From: JAJXUB01 sp047974805
Lineage (GTDB): Bacteria; Actinomycetota; Actinomycetes; Actinomycetales; Dermatophilaceae
Direction of reading: 5' to 3'
Length of the DNA stretch: 57,797 nt
Assembly (NCBI GenBank): GCA_047974805.1
Contig: JBKECS010000098.1
Location: forward strand, 1 to 57,797
Made by a program: the position numbers and the translations under genes. The notes beneath the pieces were generated by a model. It was not told where the DNA came from. It saw only the letters and a list, made by a program, of their open reading frames with translations, and made no database searches. This document shows, piece by piece, positions 36,074-44,685 of the stretch. Each line of letters begins with the position of its first letter. Position 1 is the stretch's first letter.

Positions 36074-36234
36074 ACGTACGCCACTTAACGATGCGCGGGC
36101 GCCGCCGACCGACGGCCACAGCGCGACCGTCGCGCAGGCCCGTCCACCCCCTTATCCGGACCCGGCTCGCTGCAGCATTCTGCTGCGCTAACGGCCGCGT
36201 CAATGCGCCCGTTCCCCGACCGATGGAGGTAATC

Positions 36235-36573
36235 GTGAGCATCGACGCCCGCACAAGCGGCGAGGATCCCTATCTCGCCATGCAGGGGACAGCAGAGTTT
36301 CAAGACCTACGGCGCCGGTTCCGCGCGTTTGTCTTCCCGATGACCGCGGCCTTCCTCGCGTGGTACTTCCTCTACGTTCTGCTATCCATTTTCGCGCCCG
36401 GCTTCATGGGCAAGTTCCTCTTCGGAAACATCACCGTCGGGCTTGTCTTCGGGCTGCTTCAATTCGTGACCACGTTCGCCATCACCTACATGTATGCCCG
36501 GTGGGCCAACCGCGTGTTCGACCCCGCCGCCGAGAAGCTCGGCAGCGAGCTCGAGCACCTGGCCGGGAAATGA
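36235..36573 (+). CDS. DUF485 membrane protein, partner of ActP
   Basis: A 112-aa DUF485 protein with two helices. The sequence RRRFRAFVFPMTAAFLAWYF and the TYMYARWANRVFDP end are typical of DUF485 proteins that accompany acetate symporters (YjcH in E. coli). GTG 36235 was chosen because GGAGGT (36225-36230) precedes it; an in-frame ATG at 36223 would overlap that site. It starts the DUF485-actP operon, ending 10 nt before actP. Confidence 0.9.
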   Translation: MSIDARTSGEDPYLAMQGTAEFQDLRRRFRAFVFPMTAAFLAWYFLYVLLSIFAPGFMGKFLFGNITVGLVFGLLQFVTTFAITYMYARWANRVFDPAAEKLGSELEHLAGK

Positions 36574-36583
36574 GGACAAGCCC

Positions 36584-38224
36584 ATGACGACACTCATGCC
36601 CGCCGGCAACACCATCGGCAACCCCACCCTGAACATCTCCATCTTCGCGCTCTTCGTGCTCTTCACCCTCGTGGTCATCATTCGCGTGGTGTCGCGGGGC
36701 AAGAAGAGCGCCGGTGAGTACTACACCGCCTCCGGTGCCTTCTCGGGGCGCCAAAACGGCATCGCCATCGCCGGGGACTACCTCTCCGCTGCGTCCTTCC
36801 TCGGCATCGCCGGGGCCATTGCGCTGCAGGGGTACGACGGCTTCCTCTACTCGATCGGCTTCCTCGTCGCCTGGCTTGTCGCTCTGTTGCTCGTCGCCGA
36901 GCTCATGCGTAACACCGGTCGGTTGACCATGGCCGACGTGCTCTCCTACCGGCTCAAGCAGCGCCCGGTGCGGATCGCCACCGCCATCTCGGTGCTGTGT
37001 GTCTCCTTCTTCTACCTGTTGGCCCAGATGGCCGGTGCCGGTGGCCTGGTCTCCCTGCTCCTGGGGGTCTCTGGCGAAGCGGCGCAGAACATCGTCATCG
37101 CCATCGTCGGCATCGTCATGATCGTCTACGTGCTCGTCGGCGGTATGCGCGGAACCACCTGGGTGCAGATCATCAAGGCGCTCCTGCTCATCACCGCCAC
37201 GGCCGTGATGACCGTGTGGGTGCTGGCGAAGTTCGGCTTCAACCTCTCCTCCCTCTTCGGTGCAGCGGCGGAGGAGTCGGGCAAGGGCACCAAGCTGCTC
37301 GAGCCGGGCCTGAAGTACGGCAAGAACATGACGACGAAGATCGACTTCATCTCCCTCTCGTTGGCCCTGGTCCTCGGCACCGCGGGCTTGCCTCACGTGC
37401 TGCAGCGGTTCTACACCGTGCCGACCTCCAAGGAGGCGCGCAAGTCGGTCGAGTGGGCCATCTGGCTGATCGGCGGGTTCTACCTGCTCACCCTCGTCGT
37501 CGGCTACGGCGCCGGCGCCCTGGTCGGACCGGCGGAGATCGCCGCAGCACCGGGCAAGGCCAACGCCGCCGCTCCCCTGCTGGCCTTCCACCTGGGCGGT
37601 TCGACCCTGCTCGGCATCGTCGCCGGGATCGCCTTCGCCACGATCCTCGCCGTTGTCGCCGGGTTGACCATCACCGCCTCAGCCACTTTTGCGCATGACA
37701 TCTACAAAGAGGTCATCAAGAAGGGCCAAACCAGCGGTGACCAGGAGGTCAAGGTGGCCCGCACCGCGGCCATCACCATCGGCATCATCGCCATCGTCGC
37801 CGGCATGTTCGCCAAGAGCCAGAACATCGCCTTCCTGGTGGCGCTGGCCTTTGCCGTCGCCGCAAGCGCGAACCTGCCGACGATCCTCTACAGCCTGTTC
37901 TGGAAGGGGTTCAACACCAAGGGCGCCCTATGGTCGATCTACGGAGGTCTGATCTCCTCAATCGTGCTGATCGTCTTCTCCCCGGTCGTCTCCGGGAAGG
38001 CCCCCCTGCCGGGGACCACGGTGAGCCCATCGATGATCACCGACCCGAACATCGACTTCCACCTGTTCCCGCTGGACAACCCCGGCCTGGTCACCATCCC
38101 GCTGGCGTTCTTCCTCGGCTGGCTCGGGTCGAAGCTCTCCACTGAGCACAACGCCCAGAAATACGCCGAGATGGAGGTCCGCTCGCTCACCGGGCACGGC
38201 GTCGCCGAAGCCGTCAACCACTGA
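36584..38224 (+). CDS. actP: Cation/acetate symporter
   Basis: A 546-aa SSS transporter closely resembling ActP. About 13 helices carry the motifs AGDYLSAASFLGIAG, GTAGLPHVLQRFYTVPTSKEARKS and VAGLTITASATFAHDIY. It imports acetate, and possibly propionate or pyruvate, with a cation. ATG 36584 follows GAGGAC and lies 10 nt after the DUF485 gene. A strong terminator hairpin follows. With acs 1 kb downstream, it supplies acetate for activation to acetyl-CoA; the LytS/LytTR system upstream is the likely regulator. Confidence 0.93.
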   Translation: MTTLMPAGNTIGNPTLNISIFALFVLFTLVVIIRVVSRGKKSAGEYYTASGAFSGRQNGIAIAGDYLSAASFLGIAGAIALQGYDGFLYSIGFLVAWLVALLLVAELMRNTGRLTMADVLSYRLKQRPVRIATAISVLCVSFFYLLAQMAGAGGLVSLLLGVSGEAAQNIVIAIVGIVMIVYVLVGGMRGTTWVQIIKALLLITATAVMTVWVLAKFGFNLSSLFGAAAEESGKGTKLLEPGLKYGKNMTTKIDFISLSLALVLGTAGLPHVLQRFYTVPTSKEARKSVEWAIWLIGGFYLLTLVVGYGAGALVGPAEIAAAPGKANAAAPLLAFHLGGSTLLGIVAGIAFATILAVVAGLTITASATFAHDIYKEVIKKGQTSGDQEVKVARTAAITIGIIAIVAGMFAKSQNIAFLVALAFAVAASANLPTILYSLFWKGFNTKGALWSIYGGLISSIVLIVFSPVVSGKAPLPGTTVSPSMITDPNIDFHLFPLDNPGLVTIPLAFFLGWLGSKLSTEHNAQKYAEMEVRSLTGHGVAEAVNH

Positions 38225-38245
38225 CCGCTTCGCCCTGCACCCAAA

Positions 38246-38289
38246 CTCGCGGGGCGTGCCGAGGCCGATGCCTCGACACGCCCCGCGAG
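38246..38289 (+). terminator. Strong hairpin terminator after actP
   Basis: CTCGCGGGGCGTG pairs with CACGCCCCGCGAG over 13 bp, then CGAGGC/GCCTCG extends the stem past one mismatch to a CGAT loop. It starts 22 nt past the actP stop. No T-tract. Confidence 0.85.
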
Positions 38290-38375
38290 CCATCTGGCTG
38301 ACCGACCACACCAGCGTCCACGTCCGGCCGGGGGCCACCCGGGGCACCGGCGAAGGTGCGGGCATACGATGCAGC

Positions 38376-39218
38376 ATGGCGCAGACCCCGTTGGAGCGGC
38401 CCGCGATCTGGGCCGAGTTCACCGACCCGGGCGAGCCGAGGCGCCGCTACCGATGCGACCTGACCTGGTTGACCTCCCGGTGGACGTGCATTTACGGACG
38501 AGGTTGCCCCGGGATGGACGCCGAGGTCCCCGAATCGGGATGCTGCGCAGTCGGGGCCTTCTTCTCCAGCCAGGACGACCTCACCGCAACCGCCACGCTC
38601 GTTGCGGACCTGACCGAGGACCTGTGGCAGTTCCATCCCGGCAGTACCGACCCGCAGGCGTGGACCGAGGTGCTCGATGACCCACCGGGGACCAAGACCG
38701 CCGTCGCGGAGGGTGCCTGCATCTTCCTCAACCGAGACGATGCACCCACCGGCCGAGGCTGCGCCCTGCACCATTTGGCGGTATCCCGTGGCGAGGACCC
38801 GACGCTGGCCAAGCCCCAGGCCTGTTGGCAAATGCCGATCCAGCGGCAGGACCGATACGTCGATTTGCCCGACGGCACCCGCTATGTCGAGACGACGATC
38901 ACCGAGTACGACCGGCGCCAGTGGGGCCTCGGCGGAGCGGACATGCACTGGTTCTGTACCAACGAGCCCGCCGCTCATGTGGGTGGCCTGCCGCTCTATC
39001 AGGGCAGTCGCGCCGAGCTCATCGCCTTGATGGGGCTGGCGGCATATGAGCAGCTCAGTTCGTATGCGGACGCCCACCTCGCGCACATCCGCACGTCGCG
39101 GGATCCCGAACACGCAGCCCGCCTGCCCCTGCTGGTCCATCCGGCCACCCTCGCCGCAGCGACGCATCGGCGGGCCGGACCTCCGGCCGCGACCCCTCGA
39201 TCCAGCGGTCGCCACTGA
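38376..39218 (+). CDS. Cys-rich YkgJ/DUF3109-like protein
   Basis: A 280-aa soluble protein with clustered cysteines: CDLTWLTSRWTC and CPG near the start, ESGCC, then GACIFL, RGCALHHLA and QACWQMP. The last three phrases match the metal-binding layout of YkgJ/DUF3109 proteins, which bind zinc or an Fe-S cluster of unsettled function. ATG 38376 (MAQTPLERPAIWAEF) was chosen. It sits between actP and acs. In vivo function unknown. Confidence 0.65.
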   Translation: MAQTPLERPAIWAEFTDPGEPRRRYRCDLTWLTSRWTCIYGRGCPGMDAEVPESGCCAVGAFFSSQDDLTATATLVADLTEDLWQFHPGSTDPQAWTEVLDDPPGTKTAVAEGACIFLNRDDAPTGRGCALHHLAVSRGEDPTLAKPQACWQMPIQRQDRYVDLPDGTRYVETTITEYDRRQWGLGGADMHWFCTNEPAAHVGGLPLYQGSRAELIALMGLAAYEQLSSYADAHLAHIRTSRDPEHAARLPLLVHPATLAAATHRRAGPPAATPRSSGRH

Positions 39219-39221
39219 CCC

Positions 39222-39245
39222 GTCTGCACAGACCTGGATCAGGTC
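39222..39245. promoter_or_regulatory. Two overlapping palindromes upstream of acs
   Basis: GTCTGCACAGAC (39222-39233) and GACCTGGATCAGGTC (39231-39245) share GAC and lie about 130 bp before the acs start. They look like operator DNA. They do not match the TGTGA-N6-TCACA Crp consensus. Confidence 0.45.
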
Positions 39246-39372
39246 CACACCAGCCGCTCGTCGGCAGACGCGAGCCGCCGGGCGAGCGGCATACGGTCGA
39301 GGCTTGCGCAGGTTCGGAATGCAGAGTTGTCTGGGAATCGACCAGTTCTGATCGCTCGATGAGGAGTTCTGC

Positions 39373-41340
39373 GTGTCCGAGGAAAGCTTGAGCCAAGAGC
39401 ACCGCACGTTCCCAGCCGACCCAGCGTTCACTGCCCAGGCCAACGGAACAGCAGATCTATACACCGAGGCCGCCGAGGACTACGAGGGATTCTGGGAGCG
39501 CCAGGGCCGAGAGCGGATCAGCTGGTTCACCGAGCCCACCCAGACACTGGACTGGAGCGAGGCGCCGTTCGCCAAGTGGTTCGTCGGCGGAACCCTGAAC
39601 GCGGCATACAACTGCCTGGACCGACACCTTGAGGCCGGCAACGGCGACCGGGTCGCGATCCACTTCGAAGGCGAGCCGGGCGACACCCAGACCATCACGT
39701 ATGCCGACCTGTCCCAGCGGGTCAACAAGGCAGCGAACGCGCTGGAGTCCCTCGGTGTGCGCAAGGGCGACACCGTGGCGATCTATCTGCCGATGATCCC
39801 CGAGGCCGCGGTAGCCATGCTGGCCTGTGCCCGGATCGGCGCCCCTCACTCGGTGGTCTTCGGCGGGTTCTCCGCCGAAGCCCTCAACACCCGGATCAAC
39901 GACGCAGACTGCAAGCTGGTCATCACCTCCGACGGTGGCTACCGCCGCGGTGCACCTAGTGCCCTCAAGCCTGCTGTGGATGCGGCGCTGGACCACGGGG
40001 AGCACCCGGTGCGCAACGTCCTCGTCGTGCGCCGAACCGGCCAGGACACTGCCATGGTGGACGGGCGTGACCTGTGGTGGGATGAGGTCGTCGAGAAGCA
40101 GTCGGCGGAACATGCGGCGCCCGCGCACGACGCGGAGGACCCGCTGTTCATTCTCTATACCTCGGGCACGACCGGGAAGCCCAAGGGCATCTTCCACACC
40201 ACCGGTGGGTACCTGACCCAGGTGGCATACACGAACTCAGTGGTGCACGATGTCCACCCCGAGACCGATGTCTATTGGTGCACGGCCGACATCGGCTGGG
40301 TCACCGGGCACTCCTACATCGTCTACGGGCCGTTGGCCAACGGCGCCACCCAGGTAATGTACGAGGGAACCCCGGACTCCCCGCACCAGGGACGGTGGTG
40401 GGAGATCGTGCAGAAGTACGGTGTCACCGTGCTGTACACCGCGCCGACAGCCGTGCGCACCTTCATGAAGTGGGGCGTGGACATCCCTCAGCAGTACGAC
40501 CTGTCCAGCCTGCGTTTGCTGGGTAGCGTCGGTGAGCCGATCAACCCTGAGGCGTGGCTGTGGTACCGCAAGTACATCGGCGGGGACCGCTGCCCGATCG
40601 TGGACACCTGGTGGCAGACCGAGACCGGCGCCATCATGATTTCACCGCTCCCGGGGGTCACAACGTTGGAGCCGGGGTCGGCGCAACGGCCCATCCCCGG
40701 CATCTCCGCGGAGATCCTCGATGACGAGGGTCAGCCGTTCACCGAGCCGGAGAAGGTCGGCTATCTCGTCCTGACCAAGCCGTGGCCGGCGATGCTGCGT
40801 GGGATTTGGGGCGACCCCGAGCGCTATCGGGAGACCTATTGGAGCCGGTTCGGGGAGAAGTACTACTTCGCCGGTGACGGCGCCAAGTACGACGCCGACG
40901 GCAACATCTGGCTGCTCGGCCGGGTCGATGACGTCATGAACGTCTCCGGGCACCGGTTGTCCACGGCCGAGATCGAGTCCGCCCTGGTCAGCCACCCCCG
41001 CGTCGCGGAGGCTGCCGTCGTTGGCGCCGCCGATGAGACGACCGGTCAGGCGGTCGTCGCCTTCGTCATCCTGCGCTCGGAGGCCACGGACGGAGACACC
41101 GTCGGCGACGCCTTGGTGCAGGAACTGCGCAACCACGTCGCCAAGGAGATCGGCCCGATCGCCAAACCAAAGACCATCATGGTCGTCTCGGAGCTTCCCA
41201 AGACTCGTTCGGGCAAGATCATGCGCCGGCTGTTGCGCGACGTCGCCGAGGGCAGGGAGCTCGGTGATGTCACCACCTTGACCGATTCGTCGGTGATGAC
41301 GTTCATCACCGAGGGGATGGGCGGGGGAACCGGGGGCTAG
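39373..41340 (+). CDS. acs: Acetyl-CoA synthetase
   Basis: A 655-aa AMP-forming ligase converting acetate, ATP and CoA to acetyl-CoA. The ATP motif is YTSGTTGKPKG (about 258-268), DTWWQTETGA forms the acetate/AMP site, and the C-terminal Lys615 in TRSGKIMRR is the residue commonly acetylated to switch the enzyme off. The length is standard. GTG 39373 is fixed by GAGGAG (39361-39366), 6 nt upstream. It follows acetate transport genes and ends in a terminator. The same gene is Rv3667 in the mycobacterial order. Confidence 0.97.
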   Translation: MSEESLSQEHRTFPADPAFTAQANGTADLYTEAAEDYEGFWERQGRERISWFTEPTQTLDWSEAPFAKWFVGGTLNAAYNCLDRHLEAGNGDRVAIHFEGEPGDTQTITYADLSQRVNKAANALESLGVRKGDTVAIYLPMIPEAAVAMLACARIGAPHSVVFGGFSAEALNTRINDADCKLVITSDGGYRRGAPSALKPAVDAALDHGEHPVRNVLVVRRTGQDTAMVDGRDLWWDEVVEKQSAEHAAPAHDAEDPLFILYTSGTTGKPKGIFHTTGGYLTQVAYTNSVVHDVHPETDVYWCTADIGWVTGHSYIVYGPLANGATQVMYEGTPDSPHQGRWWEIVQKYGVTVLYTAPTAVRTFMKWGVDIPQQYDLSSLRLLGSVGEPINPEAWLWYRKYIGGDRCPIVDTWWQTETGAIMISPLPGVTTLEPGSAQRPIPGISAEILDDEGQPFTEPEKVGYLVLTKPWPAMLRGIWGDPERYRETYWSRFGEKYYFAGDGAKYDADGNIWLLGRVDDVMNVSGHRLSTAEIESALVSHPRVAEAAVVGAADETTGQAVVAFVILRSEATDGDTVGDALVQELRNHVAKEIGPIAKPKTIMVVSELPKTRSGKIMRRLLRDVAEGRELGDVTTLTDSSVMTFITEGMGGGTGG

Positions 41341-41370
41341 GCGTCGACATCGCACGTTCTGCGTCCCAGT

Positions 41371-41413
41371 GATCGGGGGTGTGTGTGCCTCACATGGCGC
41401 ACACACCCCCGAT
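41371..41413 (+). terminator. Hairpin terminator after acs
   Basis: ATCGGGGGTGTGTGTGC (41372-41388) pairs with GCACACACCCCCGAT (41399-41413), with a TG bulge, starting about 30 nt past the acs stop. Confidence 0.8.
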
Positions 41414-41448
41414 TGCGCGTATGCCAGGTGTCCACGTCGCCACGACAC

Positions 41449-41563
41449 CTTCGCCACCTGGCCCGGCCGCACCAACCACGTCACCGTCGCCACCGGGGCC
41501 GCCCGCACCAACCACGTCACCGTCGCCACCGGGGCCAACTTCCCAACCTTCGCCACCTGGCCC
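41449..41563 (+). repeat. Tandem 32-bp repeat flanked by 16-bp repeats
   Basis: Two exact 32-bp copies beginning GCACCAACCACGTCACCGTC (41469-41500 and 41505-41536; period 36) are bracketed by CTTCGCCACCTGGCCC at 41449-41464 and 41548-41563. With the terminator and palindromic copy 4 it fills the acs-nhaA gap. No gene is present. Confidence 0.85.
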
Positions 41564-41568
41564 TAACT

Positions 41569-41650
41569 TGGCAAGGAAAACCAGAGCTTCGCAAGGCAAA
41601 GCTTCCCTTGCGAACCTCTGGTTTCCCACCTGTGGCGTAAAACCGGAGCG
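41569..41650 (+). repeat. Dispersed palindromic element, copy 4
   Basis: Arms ACCAGAGCTTCGCAAGG and CCTTGCGAACCTCTGGT pair except for one C/C mismatch in the middle. The family tail TTTCCCACCTGTGGCGTAAA and ACCGGAG follow. Nearly the same as copy 2 (inverted), 32 kb away. Confidence 0.88.
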
Positions 41651-41688
41651 GAAATCTGGAGGTGGGGGGCGGGACTTAGGCTGGTGGC

Positions 41689-43038
41689 GTGACGCAGACC
41701 CCACGCACGAGACCGATCCTGCGCCGCCCGGCGTGGGCAGAGGCCCAGTTCGTCGCCCAGGCCCTTCGCACCGAGACGATCGGTGGTGCGATCCTGCTCG
41801 CGGCGGCAGCATCGGCGATCCTCTGGGCGAACACCCCCTGGCGGGAGGTGTACTTCACAATGCGCGACACCGTGATCGGCCCGACCGGGCTACACCTGAA
41901 CCTCAGCATCGGACAGTGGGCCGCCGACGGCGCCTTGGCAGTCTTCTTCTTCGTCGCCGGGCTGGAACTGAAGCGCGAGTTCATCGTCGGTGAACTCAAT
42001 ACCCTCGCCAAGGCCATCGTGCCGGTGATCGCCGCGGTCTGCGGCGTCATCGTCCCAGCCATCGTGTTCGTCGGCATCGTCTCGGGCTGGTTCGGAGACG
42101 CCGAGGCCGTGCACGGATGGGCGATACCGACCGCGACCGATATCGCGTTCGCCTTGGCGGTGCTGGCCGTGATCGGCTCTCACCTGCCCGCTGCTCTGCG
42201 CTCCTTCCTGCTCACCCTGGCCGTTGTTGACGACCTCATCGCGATCACCATCATCGCCTTCTTCTATACCGAGGAGTTCCACGTCGGCCCGCTGCTCCTC
42301 GCCCTGGTGCCGCTGGCCGCCTACGCCTTCCTGGTGCAACGCCGGGTGTCGCATTGGTGGACGTTGCTCCCGCTAGCCGTTCTCACCTGGGCACTCGTGC
42401 ATGCCAGCGGGGTCCATGCCACCATCGCCGGGGTGCTGCTCGGTCTGACGGTCCCGGTCAAGCCACGCCCCGCGCGAGAAGTCCCCAGTGTGGCGACCCT
42501 GCCGGCCGACCTCGACGTGGCCCATCACTTTGAGCATCTGCTTCGCCCCATCTCTGCCGGGGTGGCGGTGCCGATGTTCGCCTTTTTCGCCTCCGGGGTG
42601 AGCATCGTCGGGGACAGCGAGGGGGGTGGGCTGTCGGCGGCCATTGCCGACCCCGTCTTCTTCGGGGTCATCCTGGCGCTAGTGCTCGGCAAATTCGTCG
42701 GCGTCTTCGGCGGCACCTGGATCACCGCGAAGCTCACCTCCGCCAGCACCGACGACGATGTCCACTGGAGCGATGTTGCCGGGGTCGCCCTACTCACTGG
42801 TATTGGGTTTACCGTCAGCCTGCTCATCGGGGAGCTCGCATTCGCTGCCGGCAGCCCCCGCGAAGCCCACGTCAAGGTCGCGGTCCTCGCTGGGTCGGTC
42901 ATCGCGGCCTTGGCCGCTGCCGCCGTCCTGGTTCCCCGAAATGCGGCATACCGGGCCATCGAGGAGAAGGAGAGCCGCGATAGCGACCATGACGGAATCC
43001 CGGACGTCTACACCGAGGCGGACGCCTCGGTAGGCTGA
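41689..43038 (+). CDS. nhaA: Na+/H+ antiporter NhaA
   Basis: A 449-aa antiporter with about 12 helices that exports Na+ for H+ uptake. The ion-binding pair lies in LAVVDDLIAITIIAFFY, and FFFVAGLELKREFIVG and HGWAIPTATDIAFALAV are diagnostic. The C-terminal tail is charged (ESRDSDHDGIPDVYTEADAS). GTG 41689 starts VTQTPRTRPILRR. It follows two Na+-dependent-type symporters, so it may help restore the sodium gradient. It has its own region after acs and a repeat island. Confidence 0.93.
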   Translation: MTQTPRTRPILRRPAWAEAQFVAQALRTETIGGAILLAAAASAILWANTPWREVYFTMRDTVIGPTGLHLNLSIGQWAADGALAVFFFVAGLELKREFIVGELNTLAKAIVPVIAAVCGVIVPAIVFVGIVSGWFGDAEAVHGWAIPTATDIAFALAVLAVIGSHLPAALRSFLLTLAVVDDLIAITIIAFFYTEEFHVGPLLLALVPLAAYAFLVQRRVSHWWTLLPLAVLTWALVHASGVHATIAGVLLGLTVPVKPRPAREVPSVATLPADLDVAHHFEHLLRPISAGVAVPMFAFFASGVSIVGDSEGGGLSAAIADPVFFGVILALVLGKFVGVFGGTWITAKLTSASTDDDVHWSDVAGVALLTGIGFTVSLLIGELAFAAGSPREAHVKVAVLAGSVIAALAAAAVLVPRNAAYRAIEEKESRDSDHDGIPDVYTEADASVG

Positions 43039-43067
43039 GGTCAGGACCACGAACCGAGAGGATCGTC

Positions 43068-43463
43068 ATGGCTGCCCACGTGCCTGACAGCGAACCCACG
43101 ATCGGCCAACTCGTCGCCAACGTGACGCAGGAGGCCCAAGGCCTCGTGCGTTCGGAGATTCAGCTTGCCAAGGCAGAGATCACCACCGGCGCGAAGGTCA
43201 TGGGTCGCGGAGCGGGCATGCTCGCCGCCGCAGGCGTCCTCGGACTGTTCCTCCTCGGGTTCCTGCTCGCCACGCTCGTGCGGGTCCTTGACCTGTGGCT
43301 ACCCCTGTGGGGTGCGTATGCCATCGTCACCGGGGTGCTGCTGCTTGTCGTTGCGGTCCTGGCATTGATCGGAGTCAAGGCGCTCAAGAGCGCCAAGCCT
43401 GCACCGGAACGCGCCAAAGCTCAGGCCGAGGCGGCCGTGGCATCCCTGAAGAGGGCCAGCTGA
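43068..43463 (+). CDS. Actinobacterial holin-like (Act-Holin-X/DUF1469) membrane protein
   Basis: A 131-aa protein: an amphipathic N-terminus (IGQLVANVTQEAQGLVRSEIQLAKAEI), two membrane helices (about 49-71 and 83-104) and a short Lys/Ala tail. This is the phage-holin-like family of actinobacterial chromosomes, equivalent to Rv3669 and conserved next to marP; it is not evidence of a prophage. The role is uncertain. It follows nhaA by 29 nt and converges on marP. Confidence 0.82.
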   Translation: MAAHVPDSEPTIGQLVANVTQEAQGLVRSEIQLAKAEITTGAKVMGRGAGMLAAAGVLGLFLLGFLLATLVRVLDLWLPLWGAYAIVTGVLLLVVAVLALIGVKALKSAKPAPERAKAQAEAAVASLKRAS

Positions 43464-43473
43464 ACGGCCGCGC

Positions 43474-44685
43474 CTATCCCACGTCGGTGATGCACCTGCC
43501 GGTCGCCACCGGCGTCGACGCGATCAACCCCTCCTGAAGGACGGGGCGGGCTTCGGCCAGGGTGAGCGCGTACCCGGTGTTGGCATCATCGAGTGAGCGA
43601 GCGAAGACCACACCCAACACCCGGCCCTGCGCATCCAGCAGCGGACCACCGGAATTGCCCGGCTTCACCGTGGCATACAGCGAGTAGATCTGTCGCTTGA
43701 TCCCCGAGTTGCCGTAGATGTCAGCTCCAGTGGCGGACAATTGCGAACGGATCCTGGCCGGCACCACGGCGTAGGGGCCGTCCAGCGGGAAACCTGCGAC
43801 GGCCCCGGCCTGGCCCGCGGCCCCGGTCCCTGCCTGGTCCAGCGCCGGAGCGTGCAGGTCCGGCACGTCGATGACGGCAAGGTCGCGTTCGGGGTCGAAC
43901 ACGACAACCGTGCCCATCACCCCCATCCCGCGTCCGCCGACCCGGACGGTGACCTGGCTCAGTCCGGCTACGACATGGGCGTTGGTGACCACTCGCTGAT
44001 CGGCTAGCACCCAGCCGCTGCCCTCTTGGGCCTGGGCGCAGGCCAGCGACGTTCCGGTGATCTTGACGATGGATGCGGCCGCCGCCCGCACCGGGGCAGT
44101 GGCCCCGATCCCACTCGGAGGCGGTTCTACCGGGGTGATGGGCTCGGCTTGCAGCCCCTCGAATACTCGCGGGAATCCGCCCCGGTCCAGCAGACTCTCC
44201 ACACCCGCCGCGACCGTGGACGTGCTCGGCGGCACCACGGCGTCGATCACCGCCAGCACGCGTGACTGGCCCATGGCCTTGGCGATGACCGGTGGCGACA
44301 CCGGACGCACCAGGCCGGCGCCTAGCCAAATGAACAGGCCCGTCGCCATGACGAGCGCCACCGCACCGAGAGCCGAGTCGATCCCTCGCGACGTGCGCCC
44401 GACCAGCCCAGAGCGCAGCGGCGTCCCGAGGGAGATGCCGATGGCCTGACCGACCGAGGCGAGCAGGAAGATGAACAACACCGCCACGGCGGCGGACAGC
44501 CGACTGTCCTGGGTCAGGGCGGGCCAGGAGAGGAGGACCTTCGGCACCAGCCACAATCCGAGGGCGCCGCCGAGGAAGAACCCGATGATGGACAGCAACG
44601 AGGTCAGCAGGCCCTGCCGGAAACCACCGACGGCATAGGCGCCCAACAGCAGGACGAGGAGAAGGTCAAGCAGTCCGGAACTCAC
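43474..44685 (-). CDS. marP: Membrane serine protease MarP
   Basis: A 403-aa protein: four N-terminal helices forming a CvpA-like domain (about 1-130), then a periplasm-facing chymotrypsin-fold protease. The triad is H237 (NAHVVAG), D268 (RDLAVIDV) and S345 (GNSGGPL). Cys216 and the Cys near residue 399 match the pair that forms the activating disulfide in mycobacterial MarP. That enzyme confers acid and oxidative resistance by acting on cell-wall hydrolases. Start overlaps the Nudix stop (ATGA); the order nth-Nudix-marP matches mycobacteria. Confidence 0.93.
   Translation of the reverse strand: MSSGLLDLLLVLLLGAYAVGGFRQGLLTSLLSIIGFFLGGALGLWLVPKVLLSWPALTQDSRLSAAVAVLFIFLLASVGQAIGISLGTPLRSGLVGRTSRGIDSALGAVALVMATGLFIWLGAGLVRPVSPPVIAKAMGQSRVLAVIDAVVPPSTSTVAAGVESLLDRGGFPRVFEGLQAEPITPVEPPPSGIGATAPVRAAAASIVKITGTSLACAQAQEGSGWVLADQRVVTNAHVVAGLSQVTVRVGGRGMGVMGTVVVFDPERDLAVIDVPDLHAPALDQAGTGAAGQAGAVAGFPLDGPYAVVPARIRSQLSATGADIYGNSGIKRQIYSLYATVKPGNSGGPLLDAQGRVLGVVFARSLDDANTGYALTLAEARPVLQEGLIASTPVATGRCITDVG

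Noticed and set aside
41449..41563. CRISPR-like array
   Set aside because: Only two repeat units with a 4-bp gap and no cas genes nearby.
43068..43463. Prophage remnant suggested by the holin-like gene
   Set aside because: This family is a fixed chromosomal neighbour of marP in actinomycetes, and no other phage gene is near.
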